Positions 22,844 through 30,684 of a stretch of DNA of 32,178 nt are shown here, in pieces. Both the position numbers and the translations under genes were made by a program. The stretch lies in the NCBI GenBank assembly GCA_030612685.1, contig JAUWNK010000010.1, positions 1-32,178 on the forward strand. The letters are read 5' to 3'. The first letter of the stretch is position 1. The number at the start of each line of letters is the position of its first letter. The notes beneath the pieces were generated by a model. That model searched no databases. It was not told the DNA's origin and was given only the letters and a program-made list of their open reading frames with translations. This DNA is from Desulfobacteraceae bacterium (GTDB lineage Bacteria; Desulfobacterota; DSM-4660; Desulfatiglandales; B25-G16).

Positions 22844-23107
22844 GTCAAGTTTAAAAGGAGCATGGGTATCTCTTTTCAGGTATGAAAAAGAGATACGTGT
22901 AAGCCAGCTAATGGCACGGGTGAAGGCGGGCGGGAAGGCCTTAGAGAACTTACCCGTCACCTCTCCCTCGAGAGTCCAAGACTTAGATGGCCGCCCGCCC
23001 GGAGCATCGGTAATGGACGAGCAGAAGGTACTGCCCAGTTCATTACCTGAAAAGAGATACCCATGTTCCTTGCAACTTGTCGGTTTGAAGCGAAGCTTCG
23101 TTATGGG
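22844..23107. repeat. Long inverted-repeat element C
   Basis: Arms 22844-22881 and 23045-23082 are complementary, with AGCATGGGTATCTCTTTTC in the left arm. The core word is a diverged form of that of A and B, changed on both arms so that pairing is kept. The loop holds GGCGGGCGGG (22925-22934) against CCGCCCGCCC (22991-23000) and ACGGGT/ACCCGT. A tail TGAAGCGAAGCTTCG (23086-23100) resembles TGAAGCGAAGCGTCG of A. It stops 2 nt short of the msbA stop codon. ATCCGCC/GGCGGAT (22818-22840) forms another hairpin just upstream. Confidence 0.72.
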
Positions 23108-23109
23108 AA

Positions 23110-24924
23110 TTACCGCCTGAACTGGATATCATATAGGTCCCTATATCTACCGTTTGCAGCAATAAGCTTCTCATGTGTGCCTGACTCAACAATCCTCCCA
23201 TTCTCCATAACATAGATGGTATCAGCCCTTCGGATTGTATTCAAGCGGTGGGAAACAACAAAGATGGTCCTCTTTCCAAGGAGGTTCTCTATGGCCTCCT
23301 GGATTAGAAGCTCGCTTTCTGGATCAAGGGCTGAGGCAGGCTCATCAAGAATCATGATAGCCGGATCTTTAATGATAGCCCTGGCTATTGCAATTCTCTG
23401 TCTCTGCCCACCAGATATAAGCGTTCCTCTATCACCAACAATTGTTTCATACCCACCTGAAAAGGCCATGATGAAATCATGGGCCTGGGCAATTTTGGAT
23501 GCATTTTCAATGTCTTCCTTTTTATAATGGTCTCCATTGTAATTTATATTATTGGCAATGGTGTCATGAAAAAGAAGACTCTCCTGGCTTACAGTGGCAA
23601 TCTGATCTCTTAAGGACTCCAGTGTTGCATCCCTGATATCCATTCCATCAATGGTAATAGAACCAGAGCGTACATCGTAAAAACGAGGAATTAGATCCAA
23701 GAGGGTACTTTTACCTGCCCCAGTTGAACCGACAAAGGCCACCATCTCCCCTGTATTTACTGTAAAAGAAATGTCACGTAAAATTAATTCCCCTGGTTCA
23801 TAGCCAAAATCAACATGAGAGAACTCTATTGTATTTTTTAGTCTCGGCATCTTTCTTGCTGCTGGCTTATCCTGTATATCTGGCACAGTATGCATTATAT
23901 CAAAGACCCTTCTGGTTGCACCCTGAAGTGTCCTCAAATCATTATATATACTGGCCAGTTTTTTAACAGGAACATATGCAGCAGAGAAGGCATAGAGCAT
24001 TGCAATAAGTTCTCCTAAGGTATGATGGAAGTAAATCTTTCCTATTATTACCACAACTGGAAGAGTCAAGAACACGCTTGAATCCATCATGGGACTAAGA
24101 CCGAGCCGCCACCTGTTCCACTGCATAACCTTTTTATACAGATTATCAGCAAGCTCCCTAAATCTCTTGGATTCATATGTACCCCTACAGAATCCCTTAA
24201 TAACCTTGAGTAATAAGAGAATCTCCTGATAGCTTGATGTCACCTCTGCAGTTGCGTCCTGAACCCTGGTGGCATGTTTTTTAACCTTACGGCCAAAAAG
24301 CCTGACCAGGCCAACGATTAAAGGTGTAGAAATAATAGCCAGTATGGTAAGTTTATAATTCATGAAAAGGAGGTAGCCAAGAAAGACCGCTGCTGTTAAG
24401 GGGTGCTGGACAAGACCTATAATGATATTGCTTATATAACCCTGCATTACTGTCAGGTCTGCTGTAGCTCTTGCAATAAGCTCGCCACTTTTACGTTTAT
24501 GATAAAATGTTAAGGGCAGAGAGATAAACTTTTCAGCCAGATCAACCCGTAATGTTTTAATGGCCCTGTTTGAGAAGGCTGTTGCTGCAAGTTTACTTAA
24601 GTAAAGGGTAATTGATTTAAAGAGGATAGAGAGGAATGCAATACCAGTAAGGAGGATGAGTAACTGATTCGGTGAGATCCCGCTCACCAGTGTCAGTTCT
24701 GTTTTCTTAAATGACAGGGGAGATTGGAATGTTAGCCAGGGAATCCTCCATTCAACAGGATCGCTTGCCGTTTTCATTCCTTCGTCAATAAAGGGTTGAA
24801 GGAGGTAGACAGGTACTACTACAAAGATGGCTGACAAGGCGGTCAGGATAATTGTCAATATTATCATGCCCCGATGGGCCTTAACATACGTGGCAATATT
24901 CCTGCCTAGAATCTTGTCTAACAT
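23110..24924 (-). CDS. msbA: MsbA-like ABC exporter (fused permease and ATPase)
   Basis: A 604-aa half-transporter: a six-helix ABC transmembrane domain (about 15-320), then an ATPase domain. Walker A is GSTGAGKST (399-407), the signature LISGGQRQR (502-510) and Walker B IMILDEPASALD (523-534), followed by the H-loop VVSHRL. As a homodimer it would flip lipid A-core or another lipid to the outer leaflet; MsbA is the closest well-known match, but lipid/peptide exporters look similar. It lies in the same strand direction as the acyl-CoA dehydrogenase and GT9 genes. The start has only TAGGG as a ribosome signal, supplied by the flanking inverted repeat. Confidence 0.9.
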   Translation of the reverse strand: MLDKILGRNIATYVKAHRGMIILTIILTALSAIFVVVPVYLLQPFIDEGMKTASDPVEWRIPWLTFQSPLSFKKTELTLVSGISPNQLLILLTGIAFLSILFKSITLYLSKLAATAFSNRAIKTLRVDLAEKFISLPLTFYHKRKSGELIARATADLTVMQGYISNIIIGLVQHPLTAAVFLGYLLFMNYKLTILAIISTPLIVGLVRLFGRKVKKHATRVQDATAEVTSSYQEILLLLKVIKGFCRGTYESKRFRELADNLYKKVMQWNRWRLGLSPMMDSSVFLTLPVVVIIGKIYFHHTLGELIAMLYAFSAAYVPVKKLASIYNDLRTLQGATRRVFDIMHTVPDIQDKPAARKMPRLKNTIEFSHVDFGYEPGELILRDISFTVNTGEMVAFVGSTGAGKSTLLDLIPRFYDVRSGSITIDGMDIRDATLESLRDQIATVSQESLLFHDTIANNINYNGDHYKKEDIENASKIAQAHDFIMAFSGGYETIVGDRGTLISGGQRQRIAIARAIIKDPAIMILDEPASALDPESELLIQEAIENLLGKRTIFVVSHRLNTIRRADTIYVMENGRIVESGTHEKLIAANGRYRDLYDIQFRR

Positions 24925-25094
24925 TTAACCCTACTACGTAACTTATTTAATTTTTATGTCTGGCAGATAATCTTCAAAAATAAATCTACTACATTTATAA
25001 GAGTAAGCTTCATCCCATTAAATAAGCGCCTTACAGGTGACAGCGCTTATTAATGAACATATTTAACAGGCCAAGAATGACGTTGTAGGGTTAA
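24925..25094. repeat. Inverted-repeat element filling the msbA-acyl-CoA dehydrogenase gap
   Basis: TTAACCCTACTACGT (24925-24939) and ACGTTGTAGGGTTAA (25080-25094) are inverted with one mismatch. Inside are AATAAGCGC (25021-25029) and GCGCTTATT (25043-25051). The ends lie directly against the msbA start codon and the dehydrogenase stop codon. Confidence 0.75.
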
Positions 25095-26246
25095 CTAAAC
25101 TGCATCGATTAATCGAGAAATCACTATCCGCTGAACCTCACTGGTTCCTTCGCCAATCTCTAACAGCTTATGATCCCGATAGAATCTCTCAATATCATAT
25201 TCCTTCATCAACCCGTATCCACCATGTAGCTGGACAGCATGGTTAACACACCTTCCCATGACCTCAGAGCAGTATAATTTGCCCATGGCTGCAATTTTTC
25301 CAAATGGCTGTTCATTGTCTCTCAGCCAGCAGGCCTTATAGAGGAGCAGTCTCGCACACTCTATCTCTGTGGCCATATCTGCTAATTTGAAGGAATTGAC
25401 CTGAAATGTCGATATTGGCTTGCCGAACTGAACCCTCTCCTTGGAATATTTAAGGGCCATATCAAATGCCCCCTGTGCCCCACCTAAACCCATTGCACCT
25501 ATGGAAAGCCTTCCCCCATCCAGGGTTGCAAGCATCTGATGAAAGCCGTCACCCACCGGGCCCAGAAGATTTTCTTTTGGTACCCTGCAGTCATCAAAAT
25601 ATAGCTCACTCGTATCGGATCCCCGCCACATCAACTTACCATGCATAGTCCTTGCCTCAAAGCCAGGGGTCCCTTTCTCTACTATAATCGATGTTAATTC
25701 TGGCCGGCCATCCTTCCTTGTTCCTGTCTTGCTCAGTGCTACGACACCAGCAGTAATATCAGTTGACCCATTTGTAATAAATATCTTGCTCCCATTTATT
25801 ACCCATTCGTCCCCATCAAGAACAGCGTTTGTCTTGGTATTTCCAGCATCAGAGCCGGCATTAGGCTCAGTTAGTCCAAAGGCCCAGAGAGTCTCACCGC
25901 TGCATGCCTTTGGAAGATACTTTTTTTTCTGTTCCTCATTTCCATAATAATAAAGGGGCCCAATACCCAGGGAATTACCAGCAGCGATGGTGGCAGCATG
26001 AGACCCATCAATTCTGGCAATTTCTTCAGTAGCAATAATATAGGAGACATAATCCATCCCCTGGCCTCCGTATTCTTCACTCACAAACATACCAAAAAGG
26101 CCAAGTCCGGCCATGGCCTTCATGGTATCGTAAGAGAATTCCTCTTTCTCATCCAGTTCCCTGGCTACAGGCTTTATCTCATTTTCAGCAAAATCCCTTA
26201 CAGATTTTCTTAAGATCTCATGTTCCATTGATAATGAATAATCCAT
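25095..26246 (-). CDS. Acyl-CoA dehydrogenase
   Basis: A 383-aa FAD enzyme oxidising an acyl-CoA to the 2,3-enoyl-CoA with electron transfer to ETF. Motifs: FGLTEPNAGSDAGNTKT (FAD and substrate site), WVINGSKIFITNG, RVQFGKPISTFQ and the C-terminal AVQLHGGYGLMKEYDIERFY with IGEGTSEVQ. The Glu of EGTSE is the catalytic base position of short/medium-chain dehydrogenases; the Arg that marks glutaryl-CoA specificity could not be judged. Length is normal (about 380). A GGGGG run lies before ATG 26246. It is not in the plus-strand crotonase-GcdA operon but is close, and could feed it an enoyl-CoA. Confidence 0.94.
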   Translation of the reverse strand: MDYSLSMEHEILRKSVRDFAENEIKPVARELDEKEEFSYDTMKAMAGLGLFGMFVSEEYGGQGMDYVSYIIATEEIARIDGSHAATIAAGNSLGIGPLYYYGNEEQKKKYLPKACSGETLWAFGLTEPNAGSDAGNTKTNAVLDGDEWVINGSKIFITNGSTDITAGVVALSKTGTRKDGRPELTSIIVEKGTPGFEARTMHGKLMWRGSDTSELYFDDCRVPKENLLGPVGDGFHQMLATLDGGRLSIGAMGLGGAQGAFDMALKYSKERVQFGKPISTFQVNSFKLADMATEIECARLLLYKACWLRDNEQPFGKIAAMGKLYCSEVMGRCVNHAVQLHGGYGLMKEYDIERFYRDHKLLEIGEGTSEVQRIVISRLIDAV

Positions 26247-26359
26247 ATATACCCCCGACTTTAAAATTATCTTACAATATTGTCTGAAATTATTTCATAG
26301 AAGGATACTTAAGCCCCTTAAATCAGTCAAGCCGAAAGGTAATAGTTCAGCTATTTTTA

Positions 26360-26669
26360 GACAGGATAAACAGGATTGACATGATAGTTTTTTCTAATCC
26401 TGTTGATCTCTTATTTCAGATCTTCGATCTTACGCTTAATTTCAACCTTATCTTTCTCCAAAATTAAGAATCAGGCTCATAGGTTTTGCGACTATTTTTC
26501 ATATACACTTTCAAGAAAACCAAACCCTATTTTATTATAAACACCATAAGCACAGCCGATAATTGTTTCCGTCACTTCTTTATATTCCATATTATCCCGC
26601 CACTGGCTGGATTGTGATAGATAGTTTTGATTAACTGGATTTATATCATGTTTATCCTGTTATCCTGTC
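26360..26669. repeat. Inverted repeat enclosing a GxxExxY remnant
   Basis: GACAGGATAAACAGGATTGA (from 26360) is matched in inverse by ATCATGTTTATCCTGTTATC (from 26645). The pair encloses the degraded GxxExxY gene. AGGATAAACAGGATT words are, to my knowledge, frequent next to GxxExxY genes. Apart from these, 26247-26690 shows no gene. Confidence 0.7.
26492..26590 (-). pseudogene. GxxExxY protein, truncated
   Basis: From ATG 26590 the frame reads MEYKEVTETIIGCAYGVYNK then IGFGFLESVYEK and stops at TAG 26492-26494. GFLESVY is the motif that names the GxxExxY family (normally about 125 aa, function unknown). Only the N-terminal quarter survives. Further downstream LEKDKVEIKRKIEDLK is open but unrelated. 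Confidence 0.75.
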
Positions 26670-26690
26670 AAATATTTTGCCTCCGGTGAA

Positions 26691-27581
26691 CTATTGCTGT
26701 AATTTTTCCTTAATTTTCTTATAGATAATTTTAGGAGATTTAACATCAGAAATTACTGTAACATCCAGGCCCAATGGAGCCCACTGAAGGGGATCACTGT
26801 CTTTGAAAAGGCCTATTGTTTGTGTTCCAAGCATTGCTGTTAGGTGCGTTATGCCGCTGTCATGTCCAATGTAAAGGGAGGCATTTTTCAGCAATGATAA
26901 TAGTCTGTCTTTATCAGGGGAATGAACAATCTCTATTTCTACCCCTGATAGCCCTTTGGCTAAGATTTGATACCATTCCTCCTCTGCTGGCCCTAAAAGC
27001 AAGATTCTTTTATGGAATAGTCCAAGAGCTTTGCCCCTTATCAGGTCAAGCCAAAATTCGGGTGGATAGTTTTTCTTTTTACTTCCAGAGCCTGGATGCA
27101 AAACAACAATGCTCCCCGATCTCGATAGTTCATTTTTTCCAAACAAAGGCCTCCTCATGGCCTCTTCTATGGCCTCCTCAGGATTAACAGGCAGTCCAGA
27201 TTTTTCAAGGCATGATGCTAAATATAATGCAACATGTATTTTTTCTTTCTTGGGTGGAAAAGGCGGAAATGAAAAGATAGGGATATTTTTTAGACAGACT
27301 TTTAAGCCTTTCGTTCCTTTATTACCAGGGTCACTGAGAAAAGATATTACCCTGTCCACTTCAGGTAAGGGGAGATCCTTGCAATTAGGGTTTTCCAAAA
27401 ATAAAGTGTGCCATCCTCCCTTTTCATAATCAAGGCAATGCCTTAAGAAGGGATTTAAAAAATCAATCCCTGGCCTTCTCCCTAATAATGTTAATTCTAC
27501 CTTATCAGCTATTTGACAAAGGGCTGGAGTCAACATAAGGGTGTCGCCCAGGGCGCTCGGCCGGACAATTAAGACTCTCAA
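26691..27581 (-). CDS. Glycosyltransferase family 9 (heptosyltransferase-like)
   Basis: A 296-aa GT-B enzyme. The N-terminal MRVLIVRPSALGDTLMLTPA carries the nucleotide-sugar-acceptor Asp of GT9. The C-terminal half has HPGSGSKKKNYPPEFW and YIGHDSGITHLTAMLGTQTI, the ADP-sugar-binding signature. It probably transfers heptose or another sugar to the LPS core, consistent with the nearby MsbA-like exporter. It is shorter than classic WaaC/WaaF (about 320-350). Divergent from the crotonase operon, with 123 bp between starts. Confidence 0.9.
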   Translation of the reverse strand: MRVLIVRPSALGDTLMLTPALCQIADKVELTLLGRRPGIDFLNPFLRHCLDYEKGGWHTLFLENPNCKDLPLPEVDRVISFLSDPGNKGTKGLKVCLKNIPIFSFPPFPPKKEKIHVALYLASCLEKSGLPVNPEEAIEEAMRRPLFGKNELSRSGSIVVLHPGSGSKKKNYPPEFWLDLIRGKALGLFHKRILLLGPAEEEWYQILAKGLSGVEIEIVHSPDKDRLLSLLKNASLYIGHDSGITHLTAMLGTQTIGLFKDSDPLQWAPLGLDVTVISDVKSPKIIYKKIKEKLQQ

Positions 27582-27633
27582 CTTTAAGTCATTCTCCTGG
27601 ATAAATTTTAAATTAAACTTATTACGATATTAC

Positions 27634-27662
27634 TTGAATAAGGATTAATATCATTGTATATA
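27634..27662 (+). promoter_or_regulatory. Promoter of the crotonase-gcdA operon
   Basis: TTGAAT (27634-27639), 17-bp spacer, TATATA (27657-27662). The start codon follows 42 bp later, giving a leader of about 35 nt with AAAGGAGG. Confidence 0.6.
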
Positions 27663-27704
27663 GAGTCCCATAAATTATCAACCCGAATACAAAGGAGGTA
27701 TTTT

Positions 27705-28910
27705 ATGAAAGGTCCAGCAAGCTTGGTCAGATCCGATAAGATTGCAGGATATAAAAATCTCGGACCAATCTATGAATGGTCAGAGGGTAAGGCATACCTT
27801 ATAATTGACCAGGTCACTTTTAAGGGAAAGGCTGGTGCTATTCTATGTTATTATAACCCACCGGTTCATCAGGTAGGAAACCCGGGGCTGGATGCCCATT
27901 TAGAGGGTTTAGATAAGGTTTTTGAGAAAAGGGATGATCTTGAATTTTTTATCCTCTATGGAGCCAATGATCCGGTACACGCTGGTGGAGATCTCAAGGA
28001 AAGCCTGGACAAACTTGACAGGACACTGGAGACAAAAAAAGCTAAGGAGGCAAGTGGGGCTTCAGCAGAGGAGGTAGACCAGCTCTTTGAATGGGCGGAT
28101 AACAGGTTAAAGAAGGGGATTGCCCTCCATGGAATCATTAGAAAGATTGCCCAATACTTGAGGGTAGTCGCTGTTTGCGGAGGAGGGACAAGATTTGGTG
28201 GTTCAGCAGAGATTCCCCTTATGGCCGATATTTTAGTTGGTGACTCCCGTAGCGGTATGTGTTTTAGCGAGGCCACGATTGGCCTTATTCCGGGTTGGTC
28301 AGGAATAGCCAGAACCTTGGTTAAGGCTGGCCCGATCAATGCAGAATATATGGCCAAGACATCAAAAGAGGTAAAGGCCAACCAGCTAAAAGATATCGGA
28401 ACCTATAATGTAGTTGTAGATATTCCTTTCCCTTTTCCAAAGAGGCAGAAAACTGATGACCGTGAGGCTGATAAGGCAAAGTATCAGGAAGACTTAGAGA
28501 CTCACAATGAAGAGGCAGGACTTCTTTTACTTCCAAAGGGATTGGAACTTGCTACATGCCCAACAGAAGAAATCCCAAAGGTTGGTGAAAAAGACAGATT
28601 AACCCTGGCAACAAAAGAGGAGGTCTCTGTCGAGGTTGACAGTAGAAGGAAGCCGGAAAATTACTCCCATCTCTGGGGAAAACCCTTAAGAGAGGTGAAG
28701 GAGGAGATCGCTAAGATCGGAAGGCCCCTGGCACCACAATCCATAGATGCCTTAACCGACCTTCTCGAGGGTTATGAGCCATCAAAATTTGATGAAAATT
28801 CATTTGTTGAAAAAGAGATGAAGGCTGATGCCAGACTTTACAGGGATCCAAGATTCCGGGCAGGTCTGATAGCAACACTTGAGCAAAAAGTAGGTGATTA
28901 TAGATTATAG
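27705..28910 (+). CDS. Long crotonase-fold enzyme (enoyl-CoA hydratase/hydrolase-like)
   Basis: A 401-aa CoA-thioester enzyme, longer than ordinary enoyl-CoA hydratases (about 260). From ATG 27705 (AAAGGAGG upstream; the in-frame 27654 start lacks one) the oxyanion-hole loops are HAGGDLKES (92-100) and RFGGSAEIPLMADILVG (163-179). Glu169 and Glu189 (CFSEATIGLIPGWSG) align with both catalytic Glu of hydratases. There is an inserted acidic helix at about 105-140 and an extra 150-residue C-terminal part. It recalls 6-oxocyclohexene-carbonyl-CoA hydrolase-like long members but I cannot assign it. gcdA follows after 13 nt, so it is the first gene of that operon. Confidence 0.85.
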   Translation: MKGPASLVRSDKIAGYKNLGPIYEWSEGKAYLIIDQVTFKGKAGAILCYYNPPVHQVGNPGLDAHLEGLDKVFEKRDDLEFFILYGANDPVHAGGDLKESLDKLDRTLETKKAKEASGASAEEVDQLFEWADNRLKKGIALHGIIRKIAQYLRVVAVCGGGTRFGGSAEIPLMADILVGDSRSGMCFSEATIGLIPGWSGIARTLVKAGPINAEYMAKTSKEVKANQLKDIGTYNVVVDIPFPFPKRQKTDDREADKAKYQEDLETHNEEAGLLLLPKGLELATCPTEEIPKVGEKDRLTLATKEEVSVEVDSRRKPENYSHLWGKPLREVKEEIAKIGRPLAPQSIDALTDLLEGYEPSKFDENSFVEKEMKADARLYRDPRFRAGLIATLEQKVGDYRL

Positions 28911-28923
28911 GAGGTAAGTTAAG

Positions 28924-30663
28924 ATGAGACAGTATTTTGAAAAAATGGCTCCAATAGGAAAAGAGCTGAAAGAAAATGAAAGAAAAAAGGAAGAGGCCAA
29001 TGCCCTTGAGATATCCAAGGTTGAAGAGGAGGTAGCCGAGGCCGTAGAGAAAAGAAAAATAGCAGGTCTTCCGGTTGAAAAGATCCACAAAAGAGGGGAA
29101 AAGACGGCCTGGGAAAGGATCGAGCTTTTAGTTGATCCTGGTACATTTTCACCATTAAACAGCCTCTATGACCCTGAGTTCAATCAGGAGGGGTCAACCG
29201 GAGTGGTAACTGGTTTGGGCAAGATATCAGGCAGATACGCCTCAATTATTGCCTCAGACAATAAGGTTCTTGCAGGGGCCTGGATACCTGGTCAGCGGGA
29301 GCATATTTTCCGGGCCCAGGATATTGCCGAATGTTTGAACATTCCCCTTGTCTGGATACTTAACTGCAGTGGCGTAAAGCTAACGGAACAAGAAAAGGTT
29401 TATGCTGGCAGGAGATCTGGTGGAAGGACATTTTTCAGGCATGCTGAGCTGGAACAAAAGGGCATACATGTTATCTGTGGTATGTACGGTACAAATCCTG
29501 CTGGCGGCGGATATCATGCAATAAGCCCATCTATCATCTTCGCCCATGAAAAATCAAACATGGCAGTAGGTGGTGGAGGCATTGTCAGTGGTATGTCTCC
29601 CAAGGGAGGATTTGATCTTGATGGTGCAGAGACCTTAATCGATGCAACAAGAAAGTTCAAACAGGTTCCTCCAGGGGGAACTCGAATTCACCATGATGTG
29701 ACTGGCTTTATGAGAGAGGTATTTGATACCGAGGAAGGTGTTCTCGAGGCTATAAAGAAATGTATGGCAGGTATGCCCATGTATGACCCATCGACGTTCA
29801 GGGTAGCAGAACCTGCTGATCCGATTTATCCGGCGGAGGATCTTAATCTTATTGTTCCCTTTGAACAAAAAAGGACCTATAGCATTGAACAGGTGCTGGC
29901 CCGCGTTTTTGATGGAAGCGAACACATGGAATACAGACCAGACTATGCCCCTGAAGTATACTGCGGACTTGCCAAGATAGACGGTTTCCTGGTTGGAGTT
30001 ATTGCCAATAGGCAGGGTTTTCTGGGTAAGGGTTATCCCCACTATGCAGAGAATCAATATCTGGGCATAGGCGGTAAGTTTTACAGAGAAGGTCTTATAA
30101 AAATGAATGAGCTGGTCATGTTCTGCGGCAGGGACAGGATACCTATAATCTGGGTTCAAGACACAAGTGGTATTGATGTTGGTGACATTGCTGAGAAGGC
30201 AGAGCTACTTGGACTTGGACAGTCACTTATTTACTCTATTGAGAGTTCAGAACTTCCCATGATGTGCGTTGTCTTGAGAAAAGGAACGGCCGCTGCCCAT
30301 TACATCATGGGGGGACCGCAGGCAACCAGGAATAATGCCTTTACCATTGGTGTGCCTACTACAGAAATCTATGTGATGCACGGTGAAACTGCTGCTGCTG
30401 CTGCCTTTTCAAGAAGGTTGGTAAAGGAAAAGGATGCTGGCAACCCCCTTGAGCCAGTGATTGATAAAATGAACGCCCTTGCTCAACAGTATTATGATCA
30501 GTCAAGGCCCACATACTGTGCAAAGGCTGGTCTGGTGGATGAGGTTGTGCCCATGACACAACTAAGGGATTATTTTATTGCTTTTGCCGGAAGCTGTTAT
30601 CAAAATCCAAAGAGTATCTGTCCGCATCACCTGATGTTGACTCCAAGATCTATCAAGGGATAG
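28924..30663 (+). CDS. gcdA: Glutaconyl-CoA decarboxylase alpha subunit (carboxyltransferase)
   Basis: A 579-aa carboxyltransferase closely resembling Acidaminococcus GcdA over its whole length: KKEEANALEISKVEEEVAEA early, KRGEKTAWERIELLVDPGTF, YGTNPAGGGYHAISPSIIFA, RKGTAAAHYIMGGPQATRNN and the SICPHHLMLTPRS end. In the known enzyme, alpha moves CO2 from glutaconyl-CoA to biotin on the gamma subunit, and the beta membrane subunit pumps Na+. Beta, gamma and delta genes are not in the window. The CoA-binding N- and C-terminal crotonase-like halves are intact. AGGAGGTAAG precedes the ATG. It lies in an operon with the crotonase-like and lyase-like genes. Confidence 0.92.
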   Translation: MRQYFEKMAPIGKELKENERKKEEANALEISKVEEEVAEAVEKRKIAGLPVEKIHKRGEKTAWERIELLVDPGTFSPLNSLYDPEFNQEGSTGVVTGLGKISGRYASIIASDNKVLAGAWIPGQREHIFRAQDIAECLNIPLVWILNCSGVKLTEQEKVYAGRRSGGRTFFRHAELEQKGIHVICGMYGTNPAGGGYHAISPSIIFAHEKSNMAVGGGGIVSGMSPKGGFDLDGAETLIDATRKFKQVPPGGTRIHHDVTGFMREVFDTEEGVLEAIKKCMAGMPMYDPSTFRVAEPADPIYPAEDLNLIVPFEQKRTYSIEQVLARVFDGSEHMEYRPDYAPEVYCGLAKIDGFLVGVIANRQGFLGKGYPHYAENQYLGIGGKFYREGLIKMNELVMFCGRDRIPIIWVQDTSGIDVGDIAEKAELLGLGQSLIYSIESSELPMMCVVLRKGTAAAHYIMGGPQATRNNAFTIGVPTTEIYVMHGETAAAAAFSRRLVKEKDAGNPLEPVIDKMNALAQQYYDQSRPTYCAKAGLVDEVVPMTQLRDYFIAFAGSCYQNPKSICPHHLMLTPRSIKG

Positions 30664-30684
30664 AAAACAGAAGGGAGGAATAAA

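Noticed and set aside
22842-23120. 92-aa plus-strand open frame in element C
   Set aside because: It runs exactly through the stem-loop arms, has no ribosome site or family resemblance, and the sequence is explained by palindromes.
29635-30159. 174-aa minus-strand open frame
   Set aside because: It is antisense to gcdA, whose identity over the whole length is clear.
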